Origin: a bacterium 1XD21-13
Lineage (GTDB): Bacteria > Bacillota > Clostridia > Lachnospirales > Lachnospiraceae
NCBI GenBank assembly: GCA_009917555.1
Contig: QZDX01000003.1
Span: 62,001 to 126,000 of the forward strand
Length of the DNA stretch: 64,000 bases
Direction of reading: 5' to 3'
Position 1 is the first letter of the stretch. Each line of letters starts with the position of its first letter. Made by a program: the position numbers and the translations under genes. The notes beneath the pieces were generated by a model, which ran no database searches, was not told where the DNA came from, and saw only the letters and a program-made list of their open reading frames with translations. This document shows, one piece after another, positions 15,171 to 23,307 of the stretch.

Positions 15171-16001
15171 ATGAAAATGCAAAATCAAAAGGAAAATCAT
15201 TTAGGAAGCCTAGCTGTGGCGAAGCAGATAGAGCAGAAGCATCAGGAGAATTTGCAGAGGTTAAAAAACTTTCGTCTGCTTGATGATGATTTCCTTACAA
15301 AGTGTTTTGAGGGGGATACGGCAGGTATTGAGTTGGTACTGCAGATCGTGCTGGAAAGACCGGATTTAAAGGTTTTGGACGTTCGTACCCAGGTGTTTGT
15401 GGAGAATCTGCTGAACCGTTCCGTGAGACTGGATATTCTGGCTACGGATAGTACCGGGGCGAAGCTGAACGTGGAGGTACAGCGTTCCGATAAAGGAGCA
15501 GGAAGAAAAAGAGCAAGGTATAACGCTAGCATGATGGATGCAAACCTTTTGAAAAAAGGCGAGGGTTTTGAACAGCTGCCGGAAACCTGGGTAATCTTTA
15601 TTACGGAAAATGATGTAATAGGAAAAGGGCTGCCGCTTTATCCGGTGGAACGCTGCTTTTTAGGAACCGGAGAAAAATTCGAGGACGGTTCACACATATT
15701 GTTTGTAAACGGTGCTTACCGTGGAGACACGCCAATCGGGAGGCTTATGCATGATTTTTCCTGTACCGATCCGGCAGATATGTATTACAGGACGCTGGCA
15801 GAACGGGTAAAATTTTTCAAAGAGAGCAAGGAGGGAATCGAGATTATGTGCAGGGCTATGGAAGATATGATAAAACAAAGCATGATAGATGTGGCAAAGA
15901 AAATGCTGGAGGATGGAACCATAACACTGGAAAAGATTGCCGAATTTGTCGGTCTTTCTGTGGATGAGGTGAGAGAAATAAAGATAGAGCAAAAGCTATA
16001 A
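15171..16001 (+). CDS. Rpn/PD-(D/E)XK nuclease-family protein
   Basis: A 276-residue protein of the PD-(D/E)XK nuclease family annotated as 'transposase' (Rpn/YhgA group). The core is visible: FRLLDDDFLTKCFEGD at residues 34-49, then RLDILATDSTGAKLNVEVQR, which holds the Asp of the first strand and the E-x-Q of the second. A C-terminal coiled region ends with an HTH-like GTITLEKIAEFVGLSVDEVRE. Family members act in recombination; E. coli RpnA cuts DNA. AGGAGG lies a little far upstream (about 10 bases). Copies are often numerous in gut Clostridia; a diverged relative lies at 45525. Confidence 0.88.
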   Translation: MKMQNQKENHLGSLAVAKQIEQKHQENLQRLKNFRLLDDDFLTKCFEGDTAGIELVLQIVLERPDLKVLDVRTQVFVENLLNRSVRLDILATDSTGAKLNVEVQRSDKGAGRKRARYNASMMDANLLKKGEGFEQLPETWVIFITENDVIGKGLPLYPVERCFLGTGEKFEDGSHILFVNGAYRGDTPIGRLMHDFSCTDPADMYYRTLAERVKFFKESKEGIEIMCRAMEDMIKQSMIDVAKKMLEDGTITLEKIAEFVGLSVDEVREIKIEQKL

Positions 16002-16036
16002 AGACAATTGTTATGAGATAAGGAGGTCCCCGGTCT

Positions 16037-16909
16037 ATGAATTGGAGTGAGGAACAGAAATCCCTGGCAGAGGAGCTTCTGGAAAAGGCAAAGGAATTTG
16101 GTGCGGATCTGGCAGGGCTGGCGTCTGTGGCCCGGTTGAAAAACAGTCCCTCCGAGCAGCTTTTTCCAAACATGAAAGATCACGCCAGAGATCATTTTGC
16201 AGAGCAGATTACCACCGGACTGGCTCATGGGGCGGTAAAGTGGGAGCCGGAGGAAAAAACGGTCCTGGTATTTGCCGTCAGCCACCCGGAGGAAAAGCCG
16301 GAGCTGGACTGGTGGTGCGGCGAGATAAATCCGCCGGGCAATAAGCTTCTGGCGCAGATTTCAGCAAAGCTAAAGCAGTACATAGAGGAGCATTACCCGG
16401 ACATCCGGGTGTATCCCAAGCCCTATCACGTAGAAAAGGGCGGCATTTATTTAAAGGACGCCGCAGTGGAGGCTGGACTGGGTTGTATCGGACGGAATAA
16501 CCTTTTGATTACGCCGGAATACGGGGCAGAGGTGCGGCTTCGGGCCATTGCCCTGTCCAGGGAGCTTCCACCGTCAGGCCCCCTGGAATTTGATCCCTGC
16601 CGGGAGTGTGGAAGACCCTGTGCTGCGGCCTGCCCCAAGGATGCATTTTCCCAGGTGATATATACCAGGGAGGAGACAGGGTTTTCCTGCCTGCCTGCAA
16701 GAGAGGGGGATTACTACCGGAAGCGGTGCGCCCTGGAGATGGAGGAAAATGAGAAGAACGCTCCCATGGAGCAGGTGTTGGAGTATTCGAAAGAGCCCAT
16801 GCCAGTGATTCGCTACTGCCGGACATGTGAGTTTTCCTGCCGGTACCAGGGAACCAGGGGGCAGCACACCAGGGGGCAGCAAAAAGAATTACAAATGAAG
16901 CCAGAATAA
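16037..16909 (+). CDS. QueG-like 4Fe-4S protein
   Basis: Iron-sulfur protein of 290 residues related to epoxyqueuosine reductase. It has the cobalamin-binding-like N-terminal region (LLEKAKEFGADLAGLASV), KDAAVEAGLGCIGRNNLLITPEYG (a hallmark of the QueG group), and a cluster motif CRECGRPCAAACP. A second Cys group (CRTCEFSCRYQG) is near the C-terminus. True QueG proteins carry two full 4Fe-4S motifs and HEAT repeats, absent here, so this is a shorter relative, possibly with another substrate. AAGGAGG precedes the ATG. The symporter gene follows 28 bases on and may be co-transcribed. Confidence 0.75.
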   Translation: MNWSEEQKSLAEELLEKAKEFGADLAGLASVARLKNSPSEQLFPNMKDHARDHFAEQITTGLAHGAVKWEPEEKTVLVFAVSHPEEKPELDWWCGEINPPGNKLLAQISAKLKQYIEEHYPDIRVYPKPYHVEKGGIYLKDAAVEAGLGCIGRNNLLITPEYGAEVRLRAIALSRELPPSGPLEFDPCRECGRPCAAACPKDAFSQVIYTREETGFSCLPAREGDYYRKRCALEMEENEKNAPMEQVLEYSKEPMPVIRYCRTCEFSCRYQGTRGQHTRGQQKELQMKPE

Positions 16910-16937
16910 GAATGGCAAAAGAGAGAGGAAGTTTGTT

Positions 16938-18365
16938 ATGAATGCATTGGAAAATATTATTTACTGGTTAGCGGATTTTATGTGGGGAAGCTGGATGACC
17001 GTGTTGATCTTTGCCACGGGCCTGTATCTGTCCATTAAGTTTAAGTTTTCCTACATTACAAAGATTAAGTTTCATTTTAAGAATACCATTGGAAAAATGT
17101 TCTCCAAAAATGAGGAGGGAGAGGGAACCATTTCCGGCTTTGCCGCTGCCTGTACCGGGCTTGCCAATACCATTGGTACGGGAAATGTTGCCGGCGTTGC
17201 CTCCGCTATTGTAACCGGCGGTCCCGGCGCTGTGTTCTGGATGTGGGTTTCCGGGCTTCTTGGTGTATCCACCAAGGCATGTGAGATTATTCTTGGCCAG
17301 AGATACCGGGTAAAATACGAAAATTCCATGGATGAATATGTGTGCGACCGCTCCTTTGTTATGAAAAATGGCTTTGGCTGGAAAAAGGGTGCATTTGTGC
17401 TTGCAGGCTTCTGCTTTCTGTTCGGACCATGGACCTGTGCGGTGCAGACGGAGGCTGTGGCAAGCTCCATGAAAGAGGCGTTTCAGGTGCCGCCCCTTTT
17501 GACTGTGATTGTAGTGGGAGTGACCTGCTTTGCGGTTATGTTCGGAGGCTTACGCAGAATCTCCAACGTGACGGAAAAGGTAGTGCCGATTATGGCGTTC
17601 ATCTATGTGCTGGCAGGACTTGGCATTATTATCCTGAACCTGGATAAGCTTCCGGGGACGGTAGCCCTTATTTTTAAGAGTGCTTTTACGCCAATGGCAG
17701 GAATCGGCGGCTTTGCAGGGGCTACGGTCAGGGATGCCATCCGTTACGGCGTTGCCAGAGGCATTTACTCCAATGACGCCGGTACAGGCTACGGAATCAT
17801 TGCCCATGCGGCGGCAAAGACGGATCATCCGGTGCGCCAGTCCTCCTGGGGATGGGGCGAGATTTTCCTGGATACCATTGTAGTGTGTACCATTACGGCC
17901 GTTTCCATTTTGATTACGGATTCTTATATTGATTACGGGGACATTACCAGCGCCCAGCTTACAACCGTGGCATTTAAGGTGGCTTACGGGAATGTGGGAG
18001 GCTGGATTATGGGCGTTACCATTTCCTTGCTGGCATGGACCACCATTATCGGCATGTACTATTCCTGTGCGAAATCCGTAAACTATGTGTTCGGGGATAC
18101 CAAAGCCAATAAGATTGCCAACAATGTTTATATCGTGTATTACATGGTGCCCTGCCTGTTTTTTTACAATGTGGAGGCGGATCTTTTGTGGGCGTTTACG
18201 GACATTTTGAGTGCAGTTTACATTTTGATTACCCTGTTCTTCATTTACTCCAAGCGCAAGATGATTTTCAGCCTGTTTGATGATTTCTGGAAGCGTTTTC
18301 TTCCGGCGCTTCAGCGGGGGGAGAAGCCGGAGAAGGTAGCCTTTGAGACGCTGGAAAAAAAATAG
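16938..18365 (+). CDS. AGCS-family sodium:alanine/glycine symporter
   Basis: Amino-acid carrier of 475 residues with about ten membrane helices. Typical AGCS sequences are present: GTGNVAGVASAIVTGGPGAVFWMW near residue 80 (shown in part in many members as GTGNIAGVA), GVARGIYSNDAGTGYG near residue 275, and an N-terminal WGSWMTVLIFATGLYLSIKF. It should import alanine or glycine with Na+. Length and motifs are normal. A strong bidirectional terminator follows the stop. Confidence 0.95.
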   Translation: MNALENIIYWLADFMWGSWMTVLIFATGLYLSIKFKFSYITKIKFHFKNTIGKMFSKNEEGEGTISGFAAACTGLANTIGTGNVAGVASAIVTGGPGAVFWMWVSGLLGVSTKACEIILGQRYRVKYENSMDEYVCDRSFVMKNGFGWKKGAFVLAGFCFLFGPWTCAVQTEAVASSMKEAFQVPPLLTVIVVGVTCFAVMFGGLRRISNVTEKVVPIMAFIYVLAGLGIIILNLDKLPGTVALIFKSAFTPMAGIGGFAGATVRDAIRYGVARGIYSNDAGTGYGIIAHAAAKTDHPVRQSSWGWGEIFLDTIVVCTITAVSILITDSYIDYGDITSAQLTTVAFKVAYGNVGGWIMGVTISLLAWTTIIGMYYSCAKSVNYVFGDTKANKIANNVYIVYYMVPCLFFYNVEADLLWAFTDILSAVYILITLFFIYSKRKMIFSLFDDFWKRFLPALQRGEKPEKVAFETLEKK

Positions 18366-18408
18366 AGCCTGGCAGATAATATTTTGCCGGTAAAAGATAA
18401 TAAAGAAA

Positions 18409-18463
18409 GCCGGGAAGCAATTTGCATCAAATGTAGAAACAGAATGTAAAGTTGCTTCCCGGT
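18409..18463. terminator. Bidirectional terminator between symporter and lipoprotein genes
   Basis: GCCGGGAAGCAA at 18409-18420 pairs with TTGCTTCCCGGT at 18452-18463, and the stem extends inward (TTTGCAT with ATGTAAA). A-rich and T-rich flanks on the two sides suit termination in both directions, for the symporter on plus and the lipoprotein on minus. Confidence 0.75.
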
Positions 18464-18513
18464 TCATTTTACGAAAGAGATTTTTAGCGCACTTTTAATG
18501 AGCTTGCATTGGT

Positions 18514-19296
18514 TTAGCCTTTTGTTTTTGGGTCAGCAGTTTTTTTACGCAGGCACCAATAGACGATAGCTCCGACAGGAATGGCAAGAACAAAATTCCG
18601 GGTGCCATCACTGTAGATTCGAAAGGAAGACAGGACAAACCACAGAGGGCCACCGCCTGCCTGAAAGCCGCTTGGTGTAATCAGGACACGGAAACCTAAA
18701 AAAGTCAGGGCAGCGCCAATCCATACACCGAAAAGCCGTGGACGCTTTCCAATGATGTCAATGATTGTGATAAGAATAAAGACATACCCTAAGATGGAGA
18801 AGATCAGTACAAACCATTGAATAAAGGAATTCTCTCGGGCTGTTGTGAAGCCGCCGCTTATTAATAAGGGTCCGGTGCCAGAAGCAAGGTTAAGCTGGTA
18901 TAGACCGGCTCCGTCAGAATCGGACAGGTATGCAAGGGTTATGGTGTAGGAAGTGTCTTCCGTGAAAACATAATACTGAGCCTGCCATGTCTTAGAAGAG
19001 CCGGAGTTGCTGAAGTTATTTTTTACATTTATGGCATTCAGCTTTGTGGTGTATCTGGTGGATTTTACCCAGGCCAGTTGGAATTCTTCATAAGCGGTTT
19101 CAAATTCCTCACGGGTTACAACGCCCGGATACATGAATTGATAGATTTGATCGGCATTGTCCTCATTTAAGGCTGTGATTAGCTGTTCCAACTGTTGATC
19201 CATCTGGTCGCTTTTAATCAGTGACTTGCAGCCGGCTAAAAGGCAGCAAGGCAGGAGCATAAGAAGCAGCCGGAAAAAGATGTGTCGTTTTTTCAT
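18514..19296 (-). CDS. Membrane-anchored lipoprotein of unknown function
   Basis: A 260-residue protein. The N-terminus is a lipoprotein signal (MKKRHIFFRLLLMLLPCCLL, then AGC as the lipobox Cys). Residues 25-140 form an extracytoplasmic domain with the look of DUF4878/NTF2-like stress lipoproteins (QLITALNEDNADQIYQFMYP), and the C-terminal third holds three membrane helices (FVLIFSILGYVFILITIIDI and two more). The ATG at 19296 has GAGGGGG upstream; the alternative TTG at 19311 does not. Ends in a basic tail. No neighbour hints at a function. Confidence 0.8.
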   Translation of the reverse strand: MKKRHIFFRLLLMLLPCCLLAGCKSLIKSDQMDQQLEQLITALNEDNADQIYQFMYPGVVTREEFETAYEEFQLAWVKSTRYTTKLNAINVKNNFSNSGSSKTWQAQYYVFTEDTSYTITLAYLSDSDGAGLYQLNLASGTGPLLISGGFTTARENSFIQWFVLIFSILGYVFILITIIDIIGKRPRLFGVWIGAALTFLGFRVLITPSGFQAGGGPLWFVLSSFRIYSDGTRNFVLAIPVGAIVYWCLRKKTADPKTKG

Positions 19297-19483
19297 TGAA
19301 ATCCCCCTCAAATGTTTCCTGAAGCTATTTTTTCTATCGTACTTTCTGTATAAAATTATAAGGCATTCGGTTTTGTTAAGGCAAGTCTAAATTTAATTGA
19401 GGCTGACTTTGCATTGACAGCCGCCAAAGGATGCGCTATAGTAAAGAGCGTAGGAAACCATAATTAAATATTACATTAGAATT

Positions 19484-19590
19484 CTAGGGGAACTCCTGAA
19501 AGGCATTGTAAATATTGCCTTTGCCGGAGCTGAGAGGGCAGATGTCCGACTCTTTGAACCTGATCTGGTTAGTACCAGCGAAGGGAAGTA
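19484..19590 (+). promoter_or_regulatory. TPP riboswitch (THI element)
   Basis: Conserved core elements of the thiamine pyrophosphate riboswitch are present in order: TCTAGGGG at the 5' end, CCGGAGCTGAGAGGG, GAACCTGATCTGGTTAGTAC, CAGCGAAGGGAAG. It lies about 150 bases upstream of ykoF. A weaker hairpin at about 19640-19668 lacks a T-run, so control could be by transcription or translation. The rest of the 19297-19737 gap holds nothing else that I recognise. Confidence 0.93.
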
Positions 19591-19737
19591 ATTCGAAATG
19601 ATAGAGCTGCATTTTGCAGCGATCACAAGGGATGCTTTTTTTCGCAGAGAAAAGGGTCCTTTTTCTTTGCGCTTTTATGCACAGGCCCGTGCAGCGGAAA
19701 CATGTGATTTCCTCTGGAAGAAAGGAAAGGTGAATCT

Positions 19738-20385
19738 ATGATGGAAGCTATGAATTGCGGATGCGGGTGCGGCTGTGACCGCCAGGATCTGCCCTGGGCA
19801 GGCAGGGGAACAAAGCTTGATATTTCCGGCTGCCGGTTTTCCCTGTATCCCATGACAAATGATTTTGTCTCAGTGATTTTGGGAGCTTTGGAGAAAACGG
19901 ATACCTCTGCCGTGTGGAGCCAGTCGGATGCCCTGTCTACGGTGTATCGGGGAAAGCTTTCCTATGTGGCAGACGCCGTGAGGGGGCTTTTTGTCCATGC
20001 CTGGAGGCCCAAGGTACATATGGCTCTGGAGGGCCAGTTTTCAAAGGGATGTCCGGGGGACACGGACGGGGACAGTCTTCTCAATCGGGAGGGTCCCCTG
20101 CCAAATATGCCGGATATTCAGGACAAACATTTTCCCGTACAGTGCAAGCTTGCCCTGTATCCCATGGGTGTGTCTGATTATATTGACCAGATTGCAAAAG
20201 TTTGGCGAATGGCGGAAGAGGCAGGCTTGAAGCCGGTGTCTATTCATTACGCAACACGAATCACAGGGGATGTCCATGAGGTATTTGATTATCTGGAAAA
20301 TGTGTGCCGTCTTATGGAGCAGTCGGTGCCTCACTATATCCTGCATTTTACCCTGTCTGTAAACAGTCCCACAAAGGAGGAATAA
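19738..20385 (+). CDS. ykoF: YkoF-family thiamine/HMP-binding protein
   Basis: Cytoplasmic YkoF-type protein, 215 residues with two related ferredoxin-like halves (CRFSLYPMTNDFVSVILGAL at about 32 and CKLALYPMGVSDYIDQIAKV at about 138), which bind thiamine or its hydroxymethylpyrimidine part. It is the first gene after the TPP riboswitch and heads the ykoFEDC transport operon. Odd feature: the N-terminus begins MMEAMNCGCGCGCD, four Cys in seven residues, not part of the YkoF fold, possibly a metal-binding tail. GGAAAGG precedes the ATG. Confidence 0.88.
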   Translation: MMEAMNCGCGCGCDRQDLPWAGRGTKLDISGCRFSLYPMTNDFVSVILGALEKTDTSAVWSQSDALSTVYRGKLSYVADAVRGLFVHAWRPKVHMALEGQFSKGCPGDTDGDSLLNREGPLPNMPDIQDKHFPVQCKLALYPMGVSDYIDQIAKVWRMAEEAGLKPVSIHYATRITGDVHEVFDYLENVCRLMEQSVPHYILHFTLSVNSPTKEE

Positions 20386-20389
20386 GAAA

Positions 20390-20983
20390 ATGGAAGCGAA
20401 AAAGAATGGATGGAAGCTAAAGGAAATTATTCTCACAGCCATGATCTGCATTGTATTTGGCGTGGCATACCTGGCGGCGGTATATCTGGCGTCCATGATT
20501 GCAGCCGCCCTGACGCCGGCGGGTCTCTCTCCTCTGGGAAATGAGCTGGTATTCGGCGTGTGGTTTATGGCCGCCACTCTGACCGGCTATATTCTGCAAA
20601 AGCCCGGCGCCGCCCTCATTGCTGAGGTGACGGCATCTGTCATTGAGGTGCTTTTGGGAAACTGGTTCGGTCCCATTGTGATTGTATCCGGGCTTATTCA
20701 GGGAGCCGGGGCGGAGCTTGTATTTGCTGCCCATGGATATAAGAAATTTGGTGGAAAGGTCATGTACCTGGCGGCGGCAGGCTGCTGTGTCACCAGCTTT
20801 CTCTGGAGCTTTGTGCGCTCTGGCTATGGGAAATTTACCATTCCCTTTCTCCTGCTTCTCTTTTGCATCCGTCTCGTAAGCTCCCTGCTTTTCTCCGGCC
20901 TGATCTGCAAGCTGATCGGTGACGGGCTTTCTAAAACGGGACTTTTAAAGGGCTATGAGCTGGGGCGGAGCCATGAAGCTTAA
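20390..20983 (+). CDS. ykoE: ECF transporter substrate-binding (S) component
   Basis: Integral membrane S component of 197 residues with about six helices, YkoE family (LKEIILTAMICIVFGVAYLA, then FGVWFMAATLTGYILQKPGAA). It binds the thiamine precursor (HMP) in the membrane and docks with the YkoD/YkoC energising module. It starts four bases after ykoF, behind AAGGAGGAATAAG, and its 3' end overlaps ykoD by 11 bases. Confidence 0.92.
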   Translation: MEAKKNGWKLKEIILTAMICIVFGVAYLAAVYLASMIAAALTPAGLSPLGNELVFGVWFMAATLTGYILQKPGAALIAEVTASVIEVLLGNWFGPIVIVSGLIQGAGAELVFAAHGYKKFGGKVMYLAAAGCCVTSFLWSFVRSGYGKFTIPFLLLLFCIRLVSSLLFSGLICKLIGDGLSKTGLLKGYELGRSHEA

Positions 20984-22391
20984 AGAAATCCAGCTTTCCT
21001 GCAAAAATCTCAGCTTTTCCTATGGAAAGGGTCAGGAGCCGGTCTTTTCCGGGTTGTCCCTGACCGTGGGAAAAGGGGAGGCAGTTTTGCTTATGGGGCC
21101 GTCAGGGTGCGGAAAGAGCACCCTGGCCTACTGCCTTGCCGGACTTTACCCGGAGTATGCAGGAGAGCTGGAGGGAGAAATTTTCCTGGAGGGGGAGGCA
21201 TTATCCTCCTACGGCCCGGCAAGGCGGGCGAAGACCGTATCCATTTTGTTTCAGAATCCCGATAACCAATTCTGTATGGAGCGGGTGGAACACGAGGTTT
21301 TGTTTGCCCTGGAAAATATCAACTATCAGGGAGATATGAGAGCCCGGACCGAGAAGCTGCTGGAACAGGTGGGGCTTGCCGCCTGGGCTTCCTACCCCAT
21401 CCGTACCCTGTCAGGGGGGATGAAGCAGAAGCTTGCCCTTGCCACGGCGCTGGCTACAGGGGCCAGGCTTCTGATTCTGGATGAGCCCTTTGCCAATCTG
21501 GACCCGGGATCCTGCGCTGCCCTGGCTGATTTGCTGGGGCGCATGAACAGGCAGGGGCTTACGCTTCTGGTGGTGGATCACCGCTTTGACTGGTGGAAGC
21601 CCTTTCTGTCCCGGATTCTTTTGTTTCAAAATACAGGCTCCCTGAACGAGACGGCCATCAGCCGGGAGGAGCTTAAGGAAAATCGGGAGGAGTTTGTATC
21701 CAGAGGGCTGTTCTATGATGACGGCTGGCTGGCGGATAAGCATCCGCCTGAGATTTTGCCGGATGCAAAGCCTATGGTATGGGCGGAGGGCATCACCTTG
21801 TTCCATGACAGAAAGCCATTTTTGGAGGACATTTCCTTTGAAATACCTAAGGGAAGCGTGACGGCCCTGGTGGGGAGCTGCGGGAGCGGGAAGACGACCC
21901 TGCTTCATGCCATTGCCGGGGTGGGGCGCTTCCGGGGGAGGCTGATGCTGGGCGGAAAGGCAGGCCTGGTTTTTCAAAACCCCCGGTTTCAGTTTCTGCG
22001 CTTATCCGTGGAGGAGGAGATTCTGCTGACCCTGCGGACGGCAAAGCCAAAGGAGCTCGAGGAAAAGCGAAAGGAGAGAGCGGATGCTCTTTTGTTGGAA
22101 TTCGGGCTTCTGGAATGGAAAAAGCAGTCTCCCTATGCCTTGAGCCAGGGACAGCAGCGCCGTCTGGCCCTCCTTGCCATGCTTGCCGGGGACTGCCCGC
22201 TGATGCTTTTGGATGAGCCCACCTATGCCCAGGATGAGCGATCCACCCGGTTTATATGGGAGCTTCTGGAACGGCGTGTGTCCCAGGGGCTTACTGTCGT
22301 GATGGCGACCCACGATCTGGCTCTTGCCAGGGCTTGCTCCAATCAGGTGCTTTTGCTGGAGGATGGGAAGCTGAAAAAGGAGCTGCTATGA
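20973..22391 (+). CDS. ykoD: ECF transporter duplicated ATPase
   Basis: Double-length ABC ATPase of 472 residues in which both halves are complete. The first half has Walker A GPSGCGKST, signature LSGGMKQK and Walker B LLILDEPFANLDP. The second half has Walker A GSCGSGKTT, a less regular signature LSQGQQRR and Walker B LMLLDEPTYAQDE. It powers thiamine-precursor uptake with YkoE and YkoC. The ATG at 20973 follows GGCGGAG; an ATG six codons earlier is possible. Stop and the ykoC start overlap as ATGA. Confidence 0.93.
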   Translation: MKLKEIQLSCKNLSFSYGKGQEPVFSGLSLTVGKGEAVLLMGPSGCGKSTLAYCLAGLYPEYAGELEGEIFLEGEALSSYGPARRAKTVSILFQNPDNQFCMERVEHEVLFALENINYQGDMRARTEKLLEQVGLAAWASYPIRTLSGGMKQKLALATALATGARLLILDEPFANLDPGSCAALADLLGRMNRQGLTLLVVDHRFDWWKPFLSRILLFQNTGSLNETAISREELKENREEFVSRGLFYDDGWLADKHPPEILPDAKPMVWAEGITLFHDRKPFLEDISFEIPKGSVTALVGSCGSGKTTLLHAIAGVGRFRGRLMLGGKAGLVFQNPRFQFLRLSVEEEILLTLRTAKPKELEEKRKERADALLLEFGLLEWKKQSPYALSQGQQRRLALLAMLAGDCPLMLLDEPTYAQDERSTRFIWELLERRVSQGLTVVMATHDLALARACSNQVLLLEDGKLKKELL

Positions 22392-23104
22392 AGAGTTTAA
22401 ATCCCGGATATAAATTGTTGAGCTTGATGATTGCCTCCCTGCTGCTGTCCGTGACCTTTCACGTGAGACTGAATCTGCTGATTTCGGCCCTGTGCCTGAT
22501 TGTGACCTTTTGCACCCCGGGGGTCAATCGAAAACGGCTGGCTTTGGGGTTGTTTCCATTTTTCCTGGCGGCATTTGGAATGTTTACCGCCGGCTTTTGC
22601 TTTGGGACAAAAGGAGAAACCACAGGCGTGGAGCTTTCCCTGTTTGGGCAGGACACCCTGTATGCCGGTAATCTGACGACGGCCATGCAGCTTTCCTCCC
22701 GGATTTTAGCCTATGGCAGCCTGGGGATTCTCTATGCCTTCACCTCCGATGCCTTTGAGCTTGTTATGAGCCTGATGCAGCAGTTTCATTTGCCGCCGAA
22801 ATTTGCTTACGGGATTCTGGCTGCCTATCATTTTTTTCCGGTGGTGCGGGAGGAGCACGCTGTTGTGGGTGCGGCCCTTAAGGTGCGGGGGGTGAGGGCA
22901 GGCCCCCTTTCCGCCAAGCGCCTGCTTCCCATGCTGGTGCAGGCTATGGAGCGCTCAGAAAGCCTGGCTATGGCCATGGAATCCAGAGGATTTCAGGAGA
23001 ATGAGCCGAGAGCGCTGGCGTTTCAGGTGAAGCTGCGCCTGCGGGATTTTTTGTTCCTTTTTGGGGTGAATGGGATGATTGTCGGGGGGCTTTTCCTGTC
23101 TTGA
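22388..23104 (+). CDS. ykoC: ECF transporter transmembrane (T) component
   Basis: Membrane coupling protein of 238 residues, with four to five helices and the two Ala-Arg-Gly coupling helices of T components seen as GAALKVRGVRAGP and ESRGFQENEPRAL. It links YkoD to the S component. Start overlaps the ykoD stop (ATGA), completing the ykoFEDC operon under the TPP riboswitch. Transcription probably continues toward the next riboswitch and terminator at 23137-23258. Confidence 0.9.
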   Translation: MKSLNPGYKLLSLMIASLLLSVTFHVRLNLLISALCLIVTFCTPGVNRKRLALGLFPFFLAAFGMFTAGFCFGTKGETTGVELSLFGQDTLYAGNLTTAMQLSSRILAYGSLGILYAFTSDAFELVMSLMQQFHLPPKFAYGILAAYHFFPVVREEHAVVGAALKVRGVRAGPLSAKRLLPMLVQAMERSESLAMAMESRGFQENEPRALAFQVKLRLRDFLFLFGVNGMIVGGLFLS

Positions 23105-23136
23105 CAGCTTTTGGCTGATATGGTAAGCTAAAAAAA

Positions 23137-23258
23137 GCAAAAGGGAGTAGTTAGAAGGTGCAATCAACATACCCTGGCGTAAGCGTCATGGTTGCACACT
23201 TTCTTACTTAAGAAAGAACGAGACTTTTGGCAGAGGATGCCGGAGGTCTCCTTTTTTT
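23137..23258 (+). promoter_or_regulatory. Putative Mn2+ riboswitch (yybP-ykoY class) with terminator
   Basis: The sequence contains the class landmarks in order: AAAAGGGAGTAGTTAG (23139 on), GGCGTAAGCGTCATGG in the centre, and GAGACTTTTGG at the 3' side. GCAAAAG at 23137-23143 can pair with CTTTTGGC at 23224-23231 as the closing P1 stem. The same CTTTTGGC instead pairs into the terminator at 23220-23258, so ligand binding should prevent termination. Class assignment is by memory of the consensus, not by a model search. Confidence 0.7.
23220..23258 (+). terminator. Riboswitch-controlled intrinsic terminator
   Basis: A 13-bp stem with three G-U pairs (GAGACTTTTGGCA at 23220-23232 with TGCCGGAGGTCTC at 23238-23250) and a GAGGA loop is followed by seven T at 23252-23258. 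The left arm is shared with the putative aptamer, which is the arrangement of a transcriptional on-switch. Confidence 0.85.
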
Positions 23259-23307
23259 ATCGGCAGTCCATCATTCTGGTGGGACAGGCAGAGGGGAAGC
23301 TGACTAT

